Source: Gammaproteobacteria bacterium
GTDB taxonomy: Bacteria > Pseudomonadota > Gammaproteobacteria > Steroidobacterales > Steroidobacteraceae
Length of the DNA: 33,121 nucleotides
Assembly: GCA_020851435.1 (NCBI GenBank)
Contig: JADZCS010000124.1
Location: forward strand, 1-33,121
Reading direction: 5' to 3'
In this document: positions 24,912 through 33,121 of the stretch, one piece after another
How the letters are laid out: each line of letters opens with the position of its first letter
Position numbering within the stretch: position 1 is the first letter of the stretch
The notes under the pieces: model-generated
Databases searched by the model: none
What the model was told of the DNA's origin: nothing
The model's input: the letters and a program-made list of their open reading frames with translations, nothing else
Position numbers and translations under genes: made by a program

Positions 24912-26948
24912 ATGCGACCGACGATCCGCCTTGCCGCCCTGGGCCTCGCACTTTTCGCGGGCCTCGCCCACGCCGCCACAGCGCCTGCGCCGCTCACGGC
25001 CGAGACCATCTGGGAGATGAAGCGCCTGGGTGCGCCGGTGCTGTCGCCGGACGGCCGCTTCGCGGTCCTCACCGTGACGCAGTTCGACGTCAAGGAGAAC
25101 AAGAGCGCCACCGACCTCTGGCTCGTGCCGACGGCCGGCGGCGCCGCGCGGCGCCTGACCAGCGACAACGCGACCGACGCGGAGCCCGCCTGGAGCCCCG
25201 ACGGCACGCGCATCGCCTTCGTCTCCAGGCGCGGCGACGACAAGCAGTCGCAGCTGTACGTGATCCGCCTGGACGGCGGCGAGGCCCAGCGCGTCACCAC
25301 GCTACCGACCGGCGCGTCCGGCCCGAAGTGGTTCGGCGACTCGAAGCGCATCGCCTTCATCAGCCGCGTATGGGCGGACCTCAAGACCTTCGACGAACAG
25401 GCCCAGCGCCTCAAGGAGCGCGAGGACTCGAAGGTCAACGCGCTCGCGTGGAGCAAGGCGCCGATCCAGTACTGGGATCACTGGCTCGACGATCGCCAGT
25501 CGCAGGTGTACTGGGTCTCCGCCGAGGGCGGTCCGGTCACCGCGATCACGCTGGGTTCCGGCTACGAGCTGTCGAAGCAGACCGCGGACCGCGACGCCTA
25601 TGACATCTCGCCCGACGGCACCGAGATCGCCTTCGCGGCCGACGTCGACCGCACGGGCACGGACTCGAACTACGACGTGTTCGTGATGCCGGTGGCCGGC
25701 GGCCCCGCGCGCAACCTGACGGCCGGCAACAAGGCCGACGACCGCAGCCCGCTGTACAGCCCGGACGGGCGCTGGCTCGCCTTCGTGCGCCAGGTCATGC
25801 CGCGCTTCTACGCCGAGCGCGAGCGCCTGGTGCTGCACGACCGCGCCGCCGACACTTCGCGCGTGATGACCGAGGACTGGGACCGCGACGCGCGCGGGCT
25901 CGTCTGGCTGCCAGACTCGAAGGCCCTGTACGGCTCCATCGAGGATGCGGGCACGATTCGCCTCTACCGCTTCGACATCAAGGGCGGCAAGCCCGTCGCG
26001 ATCACGCACTCGCCCTCGATCGGCGAGGTCGACGTCGCGGGCAAGCCAAACGTGGTCGTCGGCCTGCGCCAGTCGTTGGGCGAGCCGCCCACGCTGGTGC
26101 GCGTCTCGCCGCGGGACGGGGCGATGACGCAGCTCAGCACCTTCAACGACGCGATCCTCTCCGGGGCCGCGATCGGCCGCAGCGAGAGCGTGACCTACAA
26201 GGGCGCGGACGGCGACGACATCCAGATGTGGGTCACCTATCCGCCCGGCTTCGATCCCAGCAAGAAGTACCCGGTGTTCCTGCTGCTTCACGGCGGCCCG
26301 CACAACGGCATCAGCGACTCCTGGACCTTCCGCTGGAACTCGCAGGTATTCGCCGGCTGGGGTTACGTCGTCGCCTGGCACAATTTCCACGGCTCGAGCG
26401 GCTTCGGCGAGAAGTTTACGGACTCGATCAACCCGGACCGCATCTCCAAGCCCTACGAGGACACGATCAAGGCCGCGGAATGGTTCGCGGCGCAGCCCTG
26501 GACCGACACCTCGCGCATGGTTGCCGGCGGCGGCAGCTACGGCGGCTTCCTGGCCGCGACGCTGCTCGGCCGCCCGCACCCGTTCAAGGCGCTGATCGCG
26601 CACGCGGCCGTGTACAACGAGTACACGCAGTACGGCTCAGACTACGGCGCCGACAAGCGCCGGCACTTCGAGCACTGGGACAAGCCCGAGGAATTCCTGC
26701 GCTACTCGCCGCACGCGAGCGCCGGCAACTTCGTGACGCCGACGCTGGTCCTGCACGGGCAGGTCGACTACCGCGTGCCGCTCAACAACGGCGTCGAACT
26801 GTTCAACACGCTGCAGAACCGCGGCGTGCCGAGCCGGTTCGTCTACTTCAAGGACGAGAACCACTGGGTGCTCAAGCCGCAGAACTCGCTGTACTGGTAT
26901 CGCGAGGTCAAGGACTGGGTCACGCACTACGCGCCGCCGAATCCCTGA
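24912..26948 (+). CDS. S9-family (prolyl oligopeptidase-like) exported peptidase
   Basis: Signal peptide MRPTIRLAALGLALFAGLAHA; WD40-like propeller repeats; GGGSYGGFLAATLL, GQVDYRVPLNNG, FKDENHWV triad regions. Confidence 0.93.
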   Translation: MRPTIRLAALGLALFAGLAHAATAPAPLTAETIWEMKRLGAPVLSPDGRFAVLTVTQFDVKENKSATDLWLVPTAGGAARRLTSDNATDAEPAWSPDGTRIAFVSRRGDDKQSQLYVIRLDGGEAQRVTTLPTGASGPKWFGDSKRIAFISRVWADLKTFDEQAQRLKEREDSKVNALAWSKAPIQYWDHWLDDRQSQVYWVSAEGGPVTAITLGSGYELSKQTADRDAYDISPDGTEIAFAADVDRTGTDSNYDVFVMPVAGGPARNLTAGNKADDRSPLYSPDGRWLAFVRQVMPRFYAERERLVLHDRAADTSRVMTEDWDRDARGLVWLPDSKALYGSIEDAGTIRLYRFDIKGGKPVAITHSPSIGEVDVAGKPNVVVGLRQSLGEPPTLVRVSPRDGAMTQLSTFNDAILSGAAIGRSESVTYKGADGDDIQMWVTYPPGFDPSKKYPVFLLLHGGPHNGISDSWTFRWNSQVFAGWGYVVAWHNFHGSSGFGEKFTDSINPDRISKPYEDTIKAAEWFAAQPWTDTSRMVAGGGSYGGFLAATLLGRPHPFKALIAHAAVYNEYTQYGSDYGADKRRHFEHWDKPEEFLRYSPHASAGNFVTPTLVLHGQVDYRVPLNNGVELFNTLQNRGVPSRFVYFKDENHWVLKPQNSLYWYREVKDWVTHYAPPNP

Positions 26949-26971
26949 TCGCGGACCTGGGGAGAGAACGC

Positions 26972-28063
26972 ATGGATCGCAGGAACACGCTGAAAATGCT
27001 GGGCGCGGCGGCCCTCGCCACCGCGGCGCCCTTTGCGCGCGCAGCCGCACGCGGCGCGGGGAAAAGGCTGCTGATCCTGGGCGGCACCTCGTTCCTGGGC
27101 CCCGCCATCACGGACATCGCGCTGGCGGACGGCTGGACGGTGAGCCACTTCAATCGCGGCAAGCGGCTGCCGGGCGGCATGCCCGGCGTCGAGCAGCTGC
27201 TGGGCGACCGCGACGGACAGCTCGACGCGCTGAAGGGCCAGCGCTGGGACGCAGTGGTAGACACCTCGGGCTTCGTGCCGCGGCACGTGCGCCTGTCGGC
27301 GGAACTGCTGGCGCCCGCGACCAGCCACTACGTGTTCATCTCGACCATCTCGGTCTACGCGAGCATGGCCACGCCCGCGGGCGAGGACGCCCCGGTCGGC
27401 AAGCTGGCCGATGAGTCAGTCGAACAGGTGACTGGCGAGACCTATGGCCCGTTGAAGGCGCTGTGTGAACAGGCGGCCGAAAAGGCCATGCCCGGTCGCA
27501 CGACCGTGATCCGGCCGGGCCTGATCGTCGGTCCGCGCGACCGAACCGACCGGTTCACCTACTGGCCGGTGCGCGTGGCGCGCGGCGGCGAGTTCATCGC
27601 CCCGGGCACGCCGGCCGACCCGCTGCAGGTCATCGACGTGCGCGACCTCGCCGCGCTCGTGATGGGCTGCGTGTACGCGCGCAAGATGCAGGTCATGAAC
27701 GCCGTGTCGCCGCCGCGCCTGTTCACGATGGGCGGCCTGGTCGACACCTGCGTGAAGGTGGCCGCGAACGACGCGCGCCCGGTGTGGATGCCCGCCGATT
27801 TCCTCGCTGAGCACAAGGTCATGCCCTGGTCCGACATGCCCGCGTGGTTCCCGCCCACCGGCGACGAAGCCGCCGGCGCGCTCACGCCCGTCGACCGCGC
27901 CCTCAAGGCCGGCCTGAAGATCCGCCCGCTCGAAGACACCGTGCGCGACACCCTCGCCTGGCACACCACCCGCCCCGCCAGCGAGCGCGAGAAGCTCCGC
28001 GCCGGCATCACCCCCGAGCGCGAGTCCCAAGTCCTGGCAGCCTGGAAATCGCGCAAAGCCTGA
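26972..28063 (+). CDS. NAD-dependent epimerase-family protein with Tat-like signal
   Basis: MDRRNTLKMLGAAALATAAPFARAA then Rossmann motif RLLILGGTSFLGPAI; RPGLIVGPRDRTDRFTYW. Confidence 0.85.
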   Translation: MDRRNTLKMLGAAALATAAPFARAAARGAGKRLLILGGTSFLGPAITDIALADGWTVSHFNRGKRLPGGMPGVEQLLGDRDGQLDALKGQRWDAVVDTSGFVPRHVRLSAELLAPATSHYVFISTISVYASMATPAGEDAPVGKLADESVEQVTGETYGPLKALCEQAAEKAMPGRTTVIRPGLIVGPRDRTDRFTYWPVRVARGGEFIAPGTPADPLQVIDVRDLAALVMGCVYARKMQVMNAVSPPRLFTMGGLVDTCVKVAANDARPVWMPADFLAEHKVMPWSDMPAWFPPTGDEAAGALTPVDRALKAGLKIRPLEDTVRDTLAWHTTRPASEREKLRAGITPERESQVLAAWKSRKA

Positions 28064-28075
28064 GCGCGCGCGGCG

Positions 28076-28130
28076 CCTGAGCGTGGGGTGGTGAATCGCA
28101 GGCGCGTAAGTCGCCTGGGCGTGGTGTGGT
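28076..28130 (+). repeat. Pair of imperfect 17-bp direct repeats (15/17)
   Basis: CCTGAGCGTGGGGTGGT (28076-28092) and CCTGGGCGTGGTGTGGT (28114-28130). Confidence 0.7.
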
Positions 28131-28197
28131 CACCCCGCAGCAATCAGGCGCGCGTCCGCGCGCCGCGGAGGGGTGACTACACCAGGACCAGGCGACT
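28109..28197. repeat. Large imperfect palindrome with a nested perfect 8-bp palindrome
   Basis: 28110-28136 versus reverse complement of 28170-28196: 23/27 identical. Nested GGCGCGCG-TC-CGCGCGCC at 28147-28164. Confidence 0.85.
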
Positions 28198-28205
28198 CCG
28201 ACGTG

Positions 28206-28925
28206 TCACCAGGGCAATTCACCACCGTCATACGTCAGGAACTTCCCCGCCTGCGACGCATCAAGTCCAGCGATGACCTTGCGCACGCCAGTCACGCTGT
28301 CGACGGGATCGACCGGGGCGTTGGGACCGCCCATGGAGGTCCGCGCCCAGCCCGGATGCACCGGCACGCAGATCACGCCCTGCGGCGCCAGGTCGACCGC
28401 GAGGCCCTTCATGACCATGTTCAGGGCGGCCTTGCTGCTGCGATAGCTGTAAAGCCCGCCGCGCGTATTGAGCGCCACCGAGCCCACGATGCTGCTGAGC
28501 GTCACGATCTTGCGCTGGGTGCCCGCCAGCACGTGCGGCAGGAAGACCTCGGCCATCCTCATCGGCGCCAGCAGGTTGATGCGCAGCGTCTCGATCCAGT
28601 CAGCGTAGTCGATCGCGCCGAAGCAGTCGTCCTGCATGCCCTTGTTCGCGAAATCGCCCGCGCCCATCGTGCCGGCATTGTTCAGCAGCACGTCGATGGC
28701 CGTCCCCTCCAGCGACTTTGCCAGCGCATCGATGCTCGCGAGGTCGCTCATGTCGGCCCGGTGGACCGTGACGAGTCCGGCGGACGCCGCCGCGATCGCC
28801 GCCAGTTCCGTGGCACGGGCAGGATCGCGCGCGACCGCGAGCACGCGCCAGCCGTCGGCGAGGTACTGGCGGACGAACAGGAGGCCGAGTCCGCGGCTGG
28901 CGCCTGTGACGAGTACGGTGGGCAT
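28206..28925 (-). CDS. Short-chain dehydrogenase/reductase (C-factor-like)
   Basis: VLVTGASRGLGLLFVRQYLADGW, DVLLNNAGTMG, YSYRSSKAALNM, PVHPGWARTSMGG. Confidence 0.92.
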   Translation of the reverse strand: MPTVLVTGASRGLGLLFVRQYLADGWRVLAVARDPARATELAAIAAASAGLVTVHRADMSDLASIDALAKSLEGTAIDVLLNNAGTMGAGDFANKGMQDDCFGAIDYADWIETLRINLLAPMRMAEVFLPHVLAGTQRKIVTLSSIVGSVALNTRGGLYSYRSSKAALNMVMKGLAVDLAPQGVICVPVHPGWARTSMGGPNAPVDPVDSVTGVRKVIAGLDASQAGKFLTYDGGELPW

Positions 28926-29035
28926 GGTCGGAGCATCCTGTTGCGTTGAAGCGGCCCGGCATTATGGAGCCCGCGCGTCGATCGCGGTCAACGGCGTTGA
29001 GCGTCGCGCGTTGTGGACTCGAAGACCACACAAGG

Positions 29036-30145
29036 ATGTCACCCGTCATGCATCGCAAGCTCCGCGCGGGCCTCACTGCCCTGTGTCTCGCCCTCTCGCT
29101 GGGCGCCTGTGGCGGCGGAGGCGACGGTGGAGGCGGTGGCACTTCGCCACCCCCGACGGTCGACGCCTTCGCGGAGGTCGACCGCCTCGCCGCAGCCACG
29201 TTCGCCCGCCAGGCCATCCCCGGCATGGGCGTGGCGATCTACGATCGCAACGACCGCAAGGTCTTCGAAAAGATGTATGGGGACTTCGCGCCGGACCGGC
29301 GCGTCGCGGTCGCCTCGGCGTCCAAGATGGTCTCGGGCCTCGTGATCTTCCGGCTCATCGACCAGGGCTTCCTGTCGCTCGATTCGACCACGGCCGCGGT
29401 ACTCGGCTGGACCGGGCCACAGGGTGCGATCACGCTGCGTCACCTGCTGTCGTTCACCTCTGGCCTGCCACCCATCGCCGCCTGCATCTCACAGGCGGCC
29501 ATCACCCTCGCCGAGTGCGTCGCGCAGATATCGGCCCTGACCCCCGTCGCTGCGCCGGGAACGCGCTTCTACTACGGCAACACCCACCTGCAGGTTGCCG
29601 CGCGAATGGCGGAGGTGGTCACCGGGAGCAGCTGGAATACAATCTTTGCTCAACAGCTGGGACAGCCGCTGCGACTGCCCGCCGCGGTGAGCTACTACAC
29701 CGCGCCGCGCCTGGAGGCCGGCACCAGCAACCCGCTGGTCGCAGGCGGCCTGCGTGCCTCGATGAACGAGTACGCGAGCCTGCTGTCGGTGGTGTTCCAT
29801 CACGGCACCTGGGAGGGCCAGCGTCTCGTCGCCGCGTCGCTGTTCGAGGCGCAGGCCCGCGAGCCCTTCCCCGGTGTCGTCATCGGCTACTCGCCGATGT
29901 CCGCGCTCGCCTTCAATTTCCGCTACGGCCTGACGGCCTGGCTGGAGTGCGCCACGCCGGCCACTGGCTGCGCGGTCATCTCGTCGCCTGGCGCCTTCGG
30001 CTGGACGCCCTGGGTGGACCTGGGCGGCGGTTACTACGCGATCATCGGCATGGAAGTCGGCGATGCGACGGACGGGGTCGTCAACTTCAGCGTCCAGCTT
30101 GCGCAGGACCTGAAGCCCGCGATCCGGCGCGCGCTCGGTACCTGA
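29036..30145 (+). CDS. Serine hydrolase (beta-lactamase family) lipoprotein
   Basis: Lipobox LSLGAC followed by GGGGDGGGGG linker; SASK (SxxK); YGNTH (YxN). Start 29036 or 29048. Confidence 0.87.
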   Translation: MSPVMHRKLRAGLTALCLALSLGACGGGGDGGGGGTSPPPTVDAFAEVDRLAAATFARQAIPGMGVAIYDRNDRKVFEKMYGDFAPDRRVAVASASKMVSGLVIFRLIDQGFLSLDSTTAAVLGWTGPQGAITLRHLLSFTSGLPPIAACISQAAITLAECVAQISALTPVAAPGTRFYYGNTHLQVAARMAEVVTGSSWNTIFAQQLGQPLRLPAAVSYYTAPRLEAGTSNPLVAGGLRASMNEYASLLSVVFHHGTWEGQRLVAASLFEAQAREPFPGVVIGYSPMSALAFNFRYGLTAWLECATPATGCAVISSPGAFGWTPWVDLGGGYYAIIGMEVGDATDGVVNFSVQLAQDLKPAIRRALGT

Positions 30146-30160
30146 CGGGATCCACGCGGC

Positions 30161-31249
30161 TCAGTCGATGAGTACCACCGGCTTGATCGCGCGGTGCGCC
30201 GTCGCATCGGCCAGCGCCATGGGCAGGTCGGCGAAAGAATAACGCGAGAGCAATCGCTCGTAGGGCAGCTGCCCGGAACGCTGCAGCTCGATCAGCCGCG
30301 GGATGAACTGGTCCGGAATACTGTTGCCCTCGATCACGCCCGTCAGCGTGCGTCCCTGCAGGATGGGCATCGGCGCGAACGGGAACGGCTGGCCCAGCTT
30401 CGGGACCGTGAGCAGCGCGCAGATGCCGCGCCGGTGCGTGGCGGCGATGGCCGACTCGAAGGACTGGACCGCGCCGGCGCACTCGATCGTGTAGCGCGCG
30501 CCGCCGCCCGTGAGTTCGACGATGCGCGCGACGACATCGTCGCTCGCCGCATTGAGGACTTCAGTCGCGCCCAGCTCGGCGGCGAGCGCGAGCCGCTCCG
30601 GCAGGACGTCGACCGCGATCAGGGGATTGCAGCCCGCGATGCGGGCGGCCATGACGGCAACCAGCCCCACCGCGCCGGCGCCGAACACGACCAGGCTCTC
30701 GCCGCGCCGCGGCTGCAGCGCGTTGAGCACCGTGCCCGCGCCCGTCTGGATGCCGCAGCCCAGCGGCGCGGCGAGATCGAACGGGAAGTCGTCGGGGATC
30801 TTCACGACGTTGCGCTCGGTCGCCAGCGCATGCCTTGCAAACGAGGACTGCTGGAAAAACGACCCGGCCACGGCACCTTGGTCGCTACCCATCGTTACCG
30901 TGCCATCCTCGCGCGTGCCGCCGAACTGCAGGTGGTGAGAGTCTGTGCAATAGGCTGGGCTGCTGCCCATGCAGGCAGGGCACTGCCCACAGGAGCCAAA
31001 CGTGAGCACCACGCGATCGCCTGGCACGACCTTGGTCACCGCGTTGCCGACCCGCTGGACGACGCCCGCACCCTCGTGGCCGAAGACGGCCGGCAGGCCG
31101 AACACCACCGGCGCAAACAGGTCCGTGTGGCACACGCCGACCGCGGCTATCCTGACCACAACCTCGTTGGGCGCGGGTGCACCCAGCGTGATCCGCTCGA
31201 GCTGCGGCGGGGAGTCCTTGTCGCGGTGAACCCAGGCCTCGGTCTGCAT
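30161..31249 (-). CDS. Zinc-dependent NAD(P) alcohol dehydrogenase
   Basis: GVCHTDLF, GHEGAGVV, structural Zn ligands CGQCPACMGSSPAYC, Rossmann GAGAVGLVAV. Confidence 0.92.
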   Translation of the reverse strand: MQTEAWVHRDKDSPPQLERITLGAPAPNEVVVRIAAVGVCHTDLFAPVVFGLPAVFGHEGAGVVQRVGNAVTKVVPGDRVVLTFGSCGQCPACMGSSPAYCTDSHHLQFGGTREDGTVTMGSDQGAVAGSFFQQSSFARHALATERNVVKIPDDFPFDLAAPLGCGIQTGAGTVLNALQPRRGESLVVFGAGAVGLVAVMAARIAGCNPLIAVDVLPERLALAAELGATEVLNAASDDVVARIVELTGGGARYTIECAGAVQSFESAIAATHRRGICALLTVPKLGQPFPFAPMPILQGRTLTGVIEGNSIPDQFIPRLIELQRSGQLPYERLLSRYSFADLPMALADATAHRAIKPVVLID

Positions 31250-31264
31250 GTCATCCTGCCTCGT

Positions 31265-31687
31265 TCACCACGTGCCCGTGTTGGGCATCGACAGCCAGGG
31301 CTCGCGCGGCGGCAGCGCGCCGTCCTTCTGCAGCAGCTCGATCGAGATGTTGTCGGGCGAGCGCACGAAGGCCATGCGGCCCTCGCGGGGCGGGCGGTTG
31401 ATCGTGACGCCGTCGGCCATGAGCTTCTCGCACAAGGCGTAGATGTCGTCGACCTCGTAGGCCAGGTGGCCGAAGGCGCGACCGATGCCGTAGTCCTCGG
31501 GGTCCCAGTTGTAGGTGAGTTCGACCAGCGCACGCTCCTCGTCACCGGGCGCCGCGAGGAACACCAGCGTGAAGCGGCCCTTCTCGTTCTCGTAGCGCTT
31601 GACCTCGGTGAGGCCCAGCTTGTTGCAGTAGAAGTCGAGCGACTGTTCGAGGCTGGTCACTCGGACCATCGTGTGCAGGTAACGCAT
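31265..31687 (-). CDS. gloA: Lactoylglutathione lyase (glyoxalase I)
   Basis: [47 protein letters not shown]...LELTYN-like [27 protein letters not shown]. Confidence 0.95.
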   Translation of the reverse strand: MRYLHTMVRVTSLEQSLDFYCNKLGLTEVKRYENEKGRFTLVFLAAPGDEERALVELTYNWDPEDYGIGRAFGHLAYEVDDIYALCEKLMADGVTINRPPREGRMAFVRSPDNISIELLQKDGALPPREPWLSMPNTGTW

Positions 31688-31729
31688 GCGAGGCTGTCCT
31701 GTCGGTGTCAGGACGTCATCATGCACCAG

Positions 31730-32944
31730 TCACAGTTCGAGCAGCCAGCCGGCAGTGGCGCCGGCCGGGATGACCCAGTGCGAGGCGACCCGCGTCCGGG
31801 TGAGAACCGCGAGCGCGATCAGCGCCAACACAGCGAGCGGCCACCGGAAGTGGCCCACGCCCTCGGGCAGCAGCACCGCCCTCCCGAATCCGATGGCGAC
31901 GCTCGCGATCGCGGCGACCGCCACCGCGGTCACCGCACCCAGCGCGCCGGCCAGGCGCGCATTCGAGGTCAGGCGCTCGACGTAGGGCGCGCCCACGAAG
32001 ATGAACACGAAGGACGGCAGGAAGGTCGCGTAGCTCGCCAGCGCGGCGGCCAGAGTGGCGCTGGTCGCGGGATCGAGAGGACCCGCCTGGTTCCAGCCCG
32101 CCATGAAGCCCATGAACTGCAGCACGATGATCAGGGGCCCGGGGGTCGTCTCGGCGAGGGCGAGGCCCGCGACGGCCTGCGAGGCCGTCACCCACTGCAG
32201 GCTCTCGACCAGCGCCTGGTTCACGTAGGCCAGCACCGCATAGGCGCCGCCCCAGGTCAGCAGCGCCGCCTGCGTGAAGAACCCATAGACCCTGGCGTGC
32301 AGCGAGCCCGGGCCCAGCGTGGTCCACACCGCGACGGCCGGCAGCAGCCACAGCAGCAGGCCGACCAGCAGCGAGCGCCACGGAAACGCCAGCGCCGAGC
32401 CGGCAGCCGGCGACGGCCCGCTGCGTGCGAGCGCCAGCCCGGCCAGCCCGGCGACCGCAACCACCAGCGGGAACGGCACCGACAGGACCACAAGCGCGAC
32501 CAGGGCCGCCGCTGCGATCAGCACGTGGAGCCCGCTCCCGAGGGCGCGCCGGCCGAGCTTCCAGACGGCGTGCAGGATCATCGCGATCACGACCGCCTTG
32601 AGCCCGGCGAATGCGGACTGCACGGCGGGAACCTCGCCGAAGGCGACGTAGAGAAAGGACAGGCCCAGCAGCAGGAAGGCGGCCGGCAGGATGAAGCTGA
32701 GGCCCGCCGCAAGCCCGCCCGCCACGCCGTGCATGCGCCAGCCGAGATAGATCGCGAGCTGCAGCGCCTCGGGACCGGGCAGAAGCGTGCAGAAGTTCAG
32801 CGCCCGCAGGAACGCGGCCTCGTCGATCCAGCGCCGCAGTTCCACGACCTCGCGATGCATGATCGCGATCTGGCCGGCCGGGCCGCCGGAGGAAATGAAC
32901 CCGAGCCGCAGCCAGAAGCGCAGCGCTTCCGCGCGCGTCGGCAT
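31730..32944 (-). CDS. chrA: Chromate transporter ChrA family
   Basis: [44 protein letters not shown]; two homologous halves with multiple TMs. Confidence 0.92.
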   Translation of the reverse strand: MPTRAEALRFWLRLGFISSGGPAGQIAIMHREVVELRRWIDEAAFLRALNFCTLLPGPEALQLAIYLGWRMHGVAGGLAAGLSFILPAAFLLLGLSFLYVAFGEVPAVQSAFAGLKAVVIAMILHAVWKLGRRALGSGLHVLIAAAALVALVVLSVPFPLVVAVAGLAGLALARSGPSPAAGSALAFPWRSLLVGLLLWLLPAVAVWTTLGPGSLHARVYGFFTQAALLTWGGAYAVLAYVNQALVESLQWVTASQAVAGLALAETTPGPLIIVLQFMGFMAGWNQAGPLDPATSATLAAALASYATFLPSFVFIFVGAPYVERLTSNARLAGALGAVTAVAVAAIASVAIGFGRAVLLPEGVGHFRWPLAVLALIALAVLTRTRVASHWVIPAGATAGWLLEL

Positions 32945-32945
32945 C

Positions 32946-33121
32946 TCAGAACATTTCGGAGGAATCGGGCGCCTTCGGCTCGACCACGTTGCGTGACGGG
33001 ATGAAGTCGCCGGTGATCATCTCTTCGTAGGGCTGCCCCGGGCCGACCATCGGGTAGACGCCGGCATCGGGGTCGATGATCACCTCGAGGAAGGCCGGCC
33101 CCTTGAACGCGATGAAGTCGG
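32946..33121 (-). CDS. C-terminus of acetolactate synthase-like TPP enzyme (partial)
   Basis: [61 protein letters not shown] region typical of acetolactate synthase large subunit. Not in the ORF track. Confidence 0.75.
   Translation of the reverse strand, partial: DFIAFKGPAFLEVIIDPDAGVYPMVGPGQPYEEMITGDFIPSRNVVEPKAPDSSEMF

Noticed and set aside
31021-31036. Sigma-54-like TGGCACGACCTTGGTC
   Set aside because: Inside the ADH coding sequence and the -12 GC is absent at the required spacing.
30194-33004. 936-aa plus-strand ORF antisense to adh, gloA and chrA
   Set aside because: Low-complexity R/Q/H/D-rich product typical of GC-rich shadow frames; the opposite strand carries three clear protein families.

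Overview
High-GC gammaproteobacterial chromosomal window, mostly conserved housekeeping loci. It holds about 30 credible CDSs, one tRNA-Arg(CCG) and several rho-independent terminators. Main gene order: polA (5'-truncated by the window) / engB / diheme cytochrome c / lipoprotein DsbA / corA-like / cytochrome c5-like / tRNA-Arg / GNAT / serine hydrolase / comM / ubiK / variant PII-amtB-PII / DUF4124 / HIBADH-family oxidoreductase / algZ-algR-hemC-hemD / truncated ferredoxin-FAD protein / SDR / alpha-beta hydrolase / ubiD-MDR-mazG / ompW / S9 peptidase / Tat-signal epimerase / SDR / lipoprotein serine hydrolase / ADH-gloA-chrA-ALS (ALS truncated by the window). No CRISPR array, transposase, integrase or rRNA was seen. 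The strongest non-coding signal is in the polA-engB intergenic region, where Spot 42 (E. coli) and ErsA (Pseudomonas) are encoded. It contains a sigma-E/AlgU-like promoter (GGAACTT-N16-TCTCA), two hairpins with C-rich loops (ACCTCCCTG and CCCCCC) and a textbook terminator. I read this as an unannotated ~115-nt sRNA. Other notable items are a remodelled PII protein (K9R, Q39R, K58R, K85R, K90R) behind a near-consensus sigma-54 promoter and NtrC site, a ferredoxin-reductase-like protein lacking its NAD domain, and several large palindromes or leader hairpins.
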